This document shows positions 6,654 through 12,243 of a stretch of 12,243 nucleotides of DNA, piece by piece. Each line of letters opens with the position of its first letter. Positions within the stretch are counted from its first letter, which is position 1. This DNA comes from Lachnospiraceae bacterium. GTDB taxonomy: Bacteria; Bacillota; Clostridia; Lachnospirales; Lachnospiraceae. The stretch covers positions 1-12,243 of the forward strand of contig JAGDAL010000274.1 in NCBI GenBank assembly GCA_017959525.1, read 5' to 3'. The notes under the pieces are model-generated. The model was given only the letters and a program-made list of their open reading frames with translations. It was not told the origin of the DNA and ran no database searches. The translations under genes were made by a program, and so were the position numbers.

Positions 6654-8098
6654 TCTTCTTCCCCCTTTACATAAACAAGGTCCGACGGGCGAGCTCCCCG
6701 TCCATGCTCTAACAAATGCGCCTCACAGAAAATGTGTCGTTCCAGATTCCGTTCTACCCAACGAAGACGCAAGTAACCAATGGTCCATCCGATAAATGCG
6801 CCGAACACCAATCCCACGCCATACCAGATTTCCTGTAAATGGGTGGCCCAGATAGAAAAGGCCACATCAGAAACCAAGAAGCCCACCGCAATCAGCACGG
6901 CTCCGGTTAAATCATTGTAGTAATATAAGAAATTCAGGCAGGCATACATCAAAAACAAAATGAAGTAGCCGGCTGCCAAGGAAGGATAAATCTGCATCAC
7001 CAATCCTGAGATTCCAAGCTGTGGCATCATAACCACAAAGAACAAAAACAGGATGACGGAAATAATAAACTGGATACGCACCAGCCCCATCAGCTCCACC
7101 GACAACTGGCGAAACATCCGATTCTGTGCTGCCTCAATATCCTCCAAACGTCCACCGATGACCATCTCCGAGTACTTGCGGTACCGATAGGTGAAGCGGC
7201 GCTCCACGCTACTGATGAAAATGGTGGTGGCGGAAATATTGGTAATCAAGGCCAAAAAGGTTGCCATATCAAACGGCTGGGCACAAATAAAGGTATGTGC
7301 CACTTCCATATGCATATCCGTGGTCCAGAACACGAAGTTGTGGCTGTACAATCCCACGATATAAGCGGTATTGGCAACAATCAGCTGCCAGTACTTCTTG
7401 AAGTGATGATTGATGGCGGTATAGTTGTGACTGTTGTCCCGGAAGTAACTGAGTAACTGTCCATACTCCAAGGCCGCTGTCAGCAGGAATCCCACACCAA
7501 TGCCGCTTAACATGGCATAGATGGTATCCACATGAAACCAGTCATGTAGCGCCCAGGCCAACAACAGACCGATGCCAAGTCCAATCAAATAAAACAGTGC
7601 AATCTTGGCATAGTCCTTGCAGATGGATAAGTAGGTCATACAATAAAAGGTCAAAATCAATCCAAAGCAACTGCCAAAGGAAATCAGGATAAATACCGGA
7701 TCTACCCCACCCACACGATACTCATGAATAAAAAACGGTACCATGGGAATGAACGCCATCACTACAATGATCACCAGGCAATAATAGAAGCAGGCCATGA
7801 TCTCGCTGTAGCGTTCCTCAAAAATCACATCCGACATGAAGCGGGAAATCACCGCATTCAAGGTGGACGTTACAATCAAGGAGTAGATAAAAATATAGAG
7901 CACCGTACAGGAAAACAATTCCCTTCTGGCATAATCCAACTCCCGAAAATCCAAAAGATAACTCATGCCCCAAATCATCAACATACCGATAATCATAGGT
8001 GCAATGGTAATGATCATACTGTAGCTGATACCGCTAATGGTGGTCAGTAGTGTATTCTTTTCGTATAACTTATTGAGCTTAACTCCAATTCCCGCCAT
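6650..8098 (-). CDS. pelG: PelG, membrane subunit of the Pel polysaccharide synthase/transporter
   Basis: 482 residues, about 12 predicted membrane helices (first at residues about 18-45, last near 440-458), and a short charged cytoplasmic tail. The opening, GIGVKLNKLYEKNTLL followed by an SGISYSMIITIAPMIIG helix, is the PelG hallmark; P. aeruginosa PelG is about 456 residues. Also characteristic are the SRFMSDVIFEERYSEI loop after helix 2 and the FTYRYRKYSEMVIGG loop near 310. PelG belongs to the MOP flippase superfamily and forms the inner-membrane export path for Pel with PelF and, in known systems, PelD and PelE. It follows pelF after 6 bases, with AAAGGAG at 8111-8117 inside pelF, 12 bases from the ATG. 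Its stop overlaps the start of the 55-residue ORF. The identification is confident from overall sequence character and the adjacent pelF. Confidence 0.93.
   Translation of the reverse strand: MAGIGVKLNKLYEKNTLLTTISGISYSMIITIAPMIIGMLMIWGMSYLLDFRELDYARRELFSCTVLYIFIYSLIVTSTLNAVISRFMSDVIFEERYSEIMACFYYCLVIIVVMAFIPMVPFFIHEYRVGGVDPVFILISFGSCFGLILTFYCMTYLSICKDYAKIALFYLIGLGIGLLLAWALHDWFHVDTIYAMLSGIGVGFLLTAALEYGQLLSYFRDNSHNYTAINHHFKKYWQLIVANTAYIVGLYSHNFVFWTTDMHMEVAHTFICAQPFDMATFLALITNISATTIFISSVERRFTYRYRKYSEMVIGGRLEDIEAAQNRMFRQLSVELMGLVRIQFIISVILFLFFVVMMPQLGISGLVMQIYPSLAAGYFILFLMYACLNFLYYYNDLTGAVLIAVGFLVSDVAFSIWATHLQEIWYGVGLVFGAFIGWTIGYLRLRWVERNLERHIFCEAHLLEHGRGARPSDLVYVKGEEE
6661..6668 (-). promoter_or_regulatory. 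Ribosome-binding site of the 55-residue ORF
   Basis: AAAGGGGG inside the last codons of pelG, 7 bases before the ATG at 6653. Its good placement, together with the ATGA stop/start overlap, is the main evidence that the small ORF is translated. Confidence 0.7.
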
Positions 8099-8104
8099 GG
8101 GTTG

Positions 8105-9523
8105 CTACATCTCCTTTGACGCCTCAAAATCCTGATAGATCTTGCGGTACTGATTCTTCATATCTTCAATCTTGTATTTTTGCATGACGCGCTGATATCC
8201 CACTTCGCCCATCTTCTGAACCATGTGTGGGCTGCGTCCTAGATTCACCATCGCAATGGTAATCTCTTCCACATTCATAATGTGGGTTAAAATGCCGGCT
8301 TCACCTAAGCCATCGCCTTCGCCGTAAATCAAGCCTCTGCAATTACCAACGTCTGTTGCAATTACCGGTTTTTTCGCAGCGAATCCTTCTAGGATGGTCA
8401 GTGGCTGGCCTTCACTGATACTGGTTAAAATCGTAAAATCCATGCGACCGATATACTCTGCCGTGTTCACTCTTCCGGTAAACACCACATCCGGAATGTG
8501 CATGGTATCCACCAATTCGAAACACTCCTTGGCATACTCTTCATCTTCATCCGTCGGTCCCATAATCCAAAGCTTCAGATTCGGCACCTTCTCTTTGGCA
8601 TATCCGAAGGCACGAATCATGGTCTTAATATCCTTAATTGGAGTCACACGGGCAACGGCGCCTACATTCACAAAGCCTTCATCCTCCGGAAGTTTGCCCG
8701 GTGCAGCCTCGAAGCGCTGGGTCGGGATTCCGTTGGGTGTTACCAGAGTCTTATGTGGCGGACAGCCCAATTCCATCTGCAGTTCTTTCGCATGCTCATA
8801 CAAACTGGTCACCAAATCTGCCCGCTGATAAGCCACCAAGGACATCTTACGGAACTGTTCAATCCAGATATTTTTATAAATGCCCTTTACCCAAGATGCC
8901 CGGATAATCTCTTCCTCACGCTCACGGGTATAGATGCCGTGCTCGGATACCAAGAGGCCGCAGCCATACTTCGCTTTTGCCATGGCACCAAGCAGTCCGG
9001 CATAACCGGTAGCGACACAATGGTACAAATCCGCCTGCGGTACATGAAACTGCATAATATGAAACATGGGCAGATAAATCGAGCGCATGGTCCATAAAAA
9101 ATCGGAAAACGCCACGTCGGAATAATGGGTGCGATAACACTCTTTCACCGCCTGCAAATAGTCATAGCCCATCAGAAGATCATCCAACGATACCTTCGGA
9201 TCTTCCAATAAAGCAAACAGACGCTCCCAATCGATTTCTTCATTTAGAAGCAAGCTGCGCATAGCCTGCATATCCTTGGAACTTAACTGGAATCGACCGC
9301 CCTTTTTCTGGGTCCAATCCAAATCATTCAAATACACTTCGTATACTTCCGTCACATTCTCCGGAAGCTCGTACTTAAATACTCCGCGGTTGCTGCGGTC
9401 CGCCACAATGGCCAATATGATGAATTCGTATTCCGGGAAGGACTGTATCATGCTGTGAATCCAGCTGGATACACCTCCAACGACATAAGGGTAACAACCC
9501 TCTGCCACCATACATATTTTCAT
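8105..9523 (-). CDS. pelF: PelF, GT4 glycosyltransferase of Pel polysaccharide synthesis
   Basis: 472 residues from the chosen ATG at 9523. The N-terminal MVAEGCYPYVVGGVSSWIHS (5-24) is the PelF signature, and the family's LSEHGIYTRERE (191-202 region) follows. The donor site contains VGAVARVTPIKDIKTMI (287-303) and an E-x7-E pair, Glu371 and Glu379, in SEGQPLTILEG. PelF is a soluble, retaining GT-B enzyme that polymerises an N-acetylhexosamine polymer (GalNAc/GlcNAc in studied Pel) from UDP-sugar at the cytoplasmic face, delivering it to PelG. An in-frame ATG six codons earlier (9541) is rejected because GGAGG at 9535-9539 is ideally placed 11 bases before 9523 and family alignment begins with MKI. 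The gene starts 8 bases after the upstream stop; its ribosome site covers that stop. Confidence 0.95.
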   Translation of the reverse strand: MKICMVAEGCYPYVVGGVSSWIHSMIQSFPEYEFIILAIVADRSNRGVFKYELPENVTEVYEVYLNDLDWTQKKGGRFQLSSKDMQAMRSLLLNEEIDWERLFALLEDPKVSLDDLLMGYDYLQAVKECYRTHYSDVAFSDFLWTMRSIYLPMFHIMQFHVPQADLYHCVATGYAGLLGAMAKAKYGCGLLVSEHGIYTREREEEIIRASWVKGIYKNIWIEQFRKMSLVAYQRADLVTSLYEHAKELQMELGCPPHKTLVTPNGIPTQRFEAAPGKLPEDEGFVNVGAVARVTPIKDIKTMIRAFGYAKEKVPNLKLWIMGPTDEDEEYAKECFELVDTMHIPDVVFTGRVNTAEYIGRMDFTILTSISEGQPLTILEGFAAKKPVIATDVGNCRGLIYGEGDGLGEAGILTHIMNVEEITIAMVNLGRSPHMVQKMGEVGYQRVMQKYKIEDMKNQYRKIYQDFEASKEM

Positions 9524-9531
9524 TTGAAAAA

Positions 9532-11310
9532 CTACCTCCAAAAGGTCAATTGTGACTTGTTTCTATAATCGATGGACACCGTAGCGTCCGTTGCTTTGAT
9601 CAAATACTGACCGTCATCGATGCGGGTGTAGCTGCCGCCTTCCATCTTACGGATGGACTTGGAGCCAAGGCGCACCATAAAATAAGCAGGGTTTGCTTCC
9701 GTTGCATCGGTTGTGATGAGGATACGGTCTCCGTCATCCTCCACGTCATATTCCAACTGCATATACCGGTTACATCTGCGGGCCGCTTCTGTCACCGTGG
9801 TTTCGTCAAAATAGTTATAGTCCTGCCAATAGGTATTGGTGTAACGGGAGAACCGATCGAATACCTTCTCCCACTGATCCTCCTTGGACTGCGGATACAA
9901 GATTTCGGAAAAATCCTGTCCAATCACGGAGTATCCAAGCACCGTCTGAAAGCTCTTGGTACGCAAATCTTCCCGATAGGTATGAGAAGATCCGTTGTTG
10001 GTGATCTGTAAGATCTGCTTGCCATCAACCGCATCTACCATATTCCGGTTTGGATCGTAATCCGAAAGCATCGCGATAATATCCGAATAGCCGGCATTAT
10101 CCAGTGCCTCGGCTGTCTCCCTTGGATCTAGATCCTTAACATAGGCAAATAACATGCGATAGTCCTTGGCATGTTGTTTATAAAACAAACCATCTTCTGC
10201 CAGCTTCTCTTCTAATGTGATATCACCGGCATAATCCAGGCTAATACCTGCTTCTCCATGCTGCTCTCGTAACAGCTGCTGGTAATAGGCAAGAGCCTCT
10301 CCGTTTGGTGCGCCAGCTGTCTTGTAGTTATACTTCGGAGCTAAGCACACACTTGGATAGGAATGGTTATGGGCAGATACGGCCGCAATACCCGGCCATA
10401 CCAAATCTCTTAACACGGCTGCAGAATCTCTGGAATAGACTTCCCGTAGCTTCTCGGAATTCTCATCCGCGAAGGTCGGATAATTGAGTGCCACCAGATT
10501 CTGAGTATTAATGACCGGATATACATAACAATCATAGAGGTCGCTCTCCATGGCCGTTAACATACCAAGTCCGATATCACTGTTCATGAAATCACTGTTT
10601 ACCGCAAACACCGTATTCTCGCCGCTGCGATAACACCAAATCACCGGAGGCTTATAGGCAGCATCCGTATCGTCATATCCCTTCGGAAGGATGCCATCCA
10701 TATAGACCTTGGAACCGGAATTTAAGATGAACCAGGGAATGGTAAGGTCCAAATCCTGTTGCTTCTTCTCTTCCTTCGTCCGTGCTTCATAGATAACCTT
10801 GCCGCCCACCAGGAATCCATCGTATAAGGTCATACCGGACAGCTTGATGGACTCTTTTTGAATCGTTGCGATACCAAGCAGATTTGCAAGCTCGGTATGG
10901 GATTGCAACATAGCTACGGAAGGCAGGCTTCCAAATACCAATGGGATACGATTCTGTTGGAATTCCAATAAGGTCCCAATCTCATCCTCTTCCAAGGATG
11001 CACCGTCCACCAACACCATGGCATAGGTGGTATCCTCTCCTACCTCGGTATCCAATTGATACCGGCGATAGGTACACCACTGTTTTGCCATCTGCTCCAT
11101 CTCGTCAGATGCACCAAGATAGAGCATGGTTCCTTCCGTTGGATGGTCAAGCTCTGCAAAGCTTACGGCCGAGAACCCACTTCGGTCAAAATCATATTCA
11201 TTGATTTCGTAGTGGGACAAGGCAACCTTCGCTGCCCCGGAAAACAGGAACAGGAAGAAGACCATGGCCATCATAATTGTGATAGAAATATAATTTCTTC
11301 GGCTAATCAT
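9532..11310 (-). CDS. Membrane-anchored DUF2194-like protein, probable PelA counterpart
   Basis: 592 residues from the ATG at 11310. A signal-anchor helix (about 7-24, after ISRRN) places the rest outside the membrane. Residues about 50-190 alternate strands and helices in a Rossmann/glutamine-amidotransferase-like pattern (AMVLVDGASLEEDEIG, IPLVFGSLPSVAML, YDGFLVGGKVIYE). The region 330-520 contains AVSAHNHSYPSVCLAPKYNY and a YAYVKDLDPRETAEAL-like helix block, and the end (about 520-592) looks like a small beta domain. I assign DUF2194 with moderate confidence; that family accompanies pelF/pelG in Firmicutes as I recall. I do not see a TFDDG-type NodB motif, so deacetylase activity is doubtful. 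The frame stays open further upstream (to 11406), but that would overlap the previous gene by 104 bases and insert residues before the anchor. The ATG overlaps the previous stop by 8 bases; a GGGGAG at 11327-11332 lies 16 bases away, unusually far. Confidence 0.68.
   Translation of the reverse strand: MISRRNYISITIMMAMVFFLFLFSGAAKVALSHYEINEYDFDRSGFSAVSFAELDHPTEGTMLYLGASDEMEQMAKQWCTYRRYQLDTEVGEDTTYAMVLVDGASLEEDEIGTLLEFQQNRIPLVFGSLPSVAMLQSHTELANLLGIATIQKESIKLSGMTLYDGFLVGGKVIYEARTKEEKKQQDLDLTIPWFILNSGSKVYMDGILPKGYDDTDAAYKPPVIWCYRSGENTVFAVNSDFMNSDIGLGMLTAMESDLYDCYVYPVINTQNLVALNYPTFADENSEKLREVYSRDSAAVLRDLVWPGIAAVSAHNHSYPSVCLAPKYNYKTAGAPNGEALAYYQQLLREQHGEAGISLDYAGDITLEEKLAEDGLFYKQHAKDYRMLFAYVKDLDPRETAEALDNAGYSDIIAMLSDYDPNRNMVDAVDGKQILQITNNGSSHTYREDLRTKSFQTVLGYSVIGQDFSEILYPQSKEDQWEKVFDRFSRYTNTYWQDYNYFDETTVTEAARRCNRYMQLEYDVEDDGDRILITTDATEANPAYFMVRLGSKSIRKMEGGSYTRIDDGQYLIKATDATVSIDYRNKSQLTFWR
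9535..9539 (-). promoter_or_regulatory. Ribosome-binding site of pelF, decides the start
   Basis: GGAGG formed by the final TGG AGG TAG codons of the preceding gene. It lies 11 bases before the ATG at 9523 and downstream of the alternative in-frame ATG at 9541, which it would not serve. Confidence 0.8.
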
Positions 11311-12243
11311 TGACTGTAATATTTTTCTCCCCACAATGGTTGTATCCGTAATCGATACATAAATCGTACAAACTGTAAGTATTCTGATGAATGCGATAGC
11401 AAGCAAACTTCGAATCCGAATAGTAGGTGCTCACCGCATCCGGATGTAACTGCTGAAATGCTTCCATCCAGTAATACAGCTTCGACATACAGATCCATCG
11501 ATTCTCGGTGTAATAGATGGATAATCCTGTAATGTCCGGAAGGGTCCGCTTAGCGCCCTCCTTGGAAATCCGCTGCCCACTGTCGGCATAACTTCCGTAA
11601 TAATCTAACGGAACTTTTTCCACAAATACATAGATATCTTCCGTTGGAATGAACAAATGCCCCTTATCCACCGTGGTCAAATCTTCCACGGCTGCATCGC
11701 TGTAATCCTCTCCGCGATACAAGGCCAGGTGCTTTAGCAGCGAGTAAATCTCATAATGGTATCCCAACTCTTCCACCATCTGCACTTCGTCGTTAGCGGA
11801 AATGATGGTATAGGTATGCGGATCACTGTTTTCAATAATGTTGGTCAGGCACGTAATAGCCTGCGGATATTCAAAACTGTCTGCTCCCATGGGCTGGCGT
11901 ACGAGATTACCACCATAGGTAAGCACCAATACACTACATCCAAGTAAGATGGATACTTCTCTGGTAATGCCAGCCTTGTGATGCCACTGTTGTAAGTACA
12001 ACAGCACACCGGCTACCACATAGATTAGTACCACCGGCACCATATAATAGAAAAAGATACGTCCTCGGTTGGTATCCATAATGATCGGCAGCTGCAAAAT
12101 TCCGGCAGAGCACATGAGAATCAATGCCCCGTAGCCGAAGCCAAGGGAGATTCCGATGCGACCGTATGTTACGGACCAGCGGTAGAACAAAACAGAACCT
12201 GCCATCTCCACCACAAACAGCCAGAGGAAAAAGGACGGATGCA
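11303..12243 (-). CDS. Polytopic membrane protein with C-terminal soluble domain (5' end outside window)
   Basis: The last 312 codons of a longer gene are visible; the frame is open to the window edge and its first visible residues (HPSFFLWLFVVEM) are hydrophobic. Four helices can be seen at about visible residues 3-24, 33-53, 72-92 and 107-125, followed by about 180 residues of soluble sequence, with many Tyr and acidic residues and no recognised motif. The layout (many helices, then an extracytoplasmic tail after a HTYTIISANDEVQMVEELGY segment) resembles GT-C type glycosyltransferases or membrane proteins of cell-envelope glycan clusters, but I cannot assign a family from this part. It is not an evident PelD or PelE: no GAF or GGDEF motif and no tetratricopeptide pattern is seen. 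Its stop overlaps the next start by 8 bases, so it belongs to the same operon. Confidence 0.75.
   Translation of the reverse strand, partial: HPSFFLWLFVVEMAGSVLFYRWSVTYGRIGISLGFGYGALILMCSAGILQLPIIMDTNRGRIFFYYMVPVVLIYVVAGVLLYLQQWHHKAGITREVSILLGCSVLVLTYGGNLVRQPMGADSFEYPQAITCLTNIIENSDPHTYTIISANDEVQMVEELGYHYEIYSLLKHLALYRGEDYSDAAVEDLTTVDKGHLFIPTEDIYVFVEKVPLDYYGSYADSGQRISKEGAKRTLPDITGLSIYYTENRWICMSKLYYWMEAFQQLHPDAVSTYYSDSKFACYRIHQNTYSLYDLCIDYGYNHCGEKNITVND

Noticed and set aside
8498..9097. A 199-codon plus-strand open frame opposite pelF
   Set aside because: Antisense shadow of pelF, with no recognisable motif and another overlapping plus-strand frame beside it.
9524..9541. An upstream ATG adding six residues to PelF
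   Set aside because: The ribosome site GGAGG lies downstream of it, and PelF proteins begin at the MKI equivalent.
11311..11406. A 32-residue upstream extension of the DUF2194-like protein
   Set aside because: It would lie wholly within the end of the preceding gene and move the signal anchor away from the N-terminus; the ATG at 11310 fits the local overlap style.
11307..11498. A 63-codon minus-strand frame at the end of the upstream membrane protein gene
   Set aside because: Out-of-frame shadow of that gene, with no ribosome site and no domain.
11303..12214. The GTG at 12214 as a true start of the upstream membrane protein
   Set aside because: The frame is open and hydrophobic upstream to the window edge, and the GTG falls inside a membrane helix.

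Overview
The window is a single, almost gapless gene cluster read entirely from the minus strand, so transcription runs from about 12243 down to 1. It holds ten genes, eight complete and one cut by each window edge. I read it as an exopolysaccharide locus built around a Gram-positive-type Pel module. The mid-range base composition, strong AGGAG-type ribosome sites, tightly coupled genes, anchored extracytoplasmic proteins without lipobox or outer-membrane partners, and the presence of PelF/PelG without pelB or pelC point to a Firmicute, probably a clostridial anaerobe such as a Lachnospiraceae member. That placement is inference; no taxonomic marker gene is present.

Layout in transcription order: (1) the 3' end of a polytopic membrane protein with a soluble tail (11303-12243, 5' end outside the window); (2) an N-terminally anchored extracytoplasmic protein, probably DUF2194, in the slot where PelA usually sits (9532-11310); (3) pelF, a GT4 glycosyltransferase (8105-9523); (4) pelG, a 12-helix transporter subunit (6650-8098); (5) a 55-residue membrane/coiled-coil microprotein (6486-6653), easily missed because of its size; (6) a second GT4 glycosyltransferase (5203-6486); (7) a GT2 glycosyltransferase (4479-5270); (8) and (9) two tandem DUF4874/DUF4832-type proteins, the first apparently cytoplasmic and the second membrane-anchored (3350-4510 and 1909-3357); (10) a Wzx-like flippase continuing in the same frame into what looks like an NTP_transf_5-type nucleotidyltransferase domain, cut by the window start (1-1902).

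How they may work together: PelF is expected to polymerise an aminosugar polymer from UDP-activated precursors, and PelG to form the membrane channel for it. The anchored DUF2194 and DUF4874/4832 proteins would modify or trim polymer outside the membrane. The second half (GT4, GT2, flippase) looks like a lipid-linked oligosaccharide route, so the locus may combine synthase-dependent and flippase-dependent glycan logic. PelD and PelE equivalents are not in the window and would be expected, if present, upstream of 12243.

There is no gene-free stretch longer than 8 bases between consecutive genes. I see no promoter, intrinsic terminator, tRNA, rRNA, CRISPR array, insertion sequence or riboswitch. 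Most ribosome-binding sites lie inside the end of the preceding gene. The most interesting points are the hidden microprotein with its near-perfect heptad register, the flippase-nucleotidyltransferase fusion, and the co-occurrence of PelG with a Wzx-type flippase.
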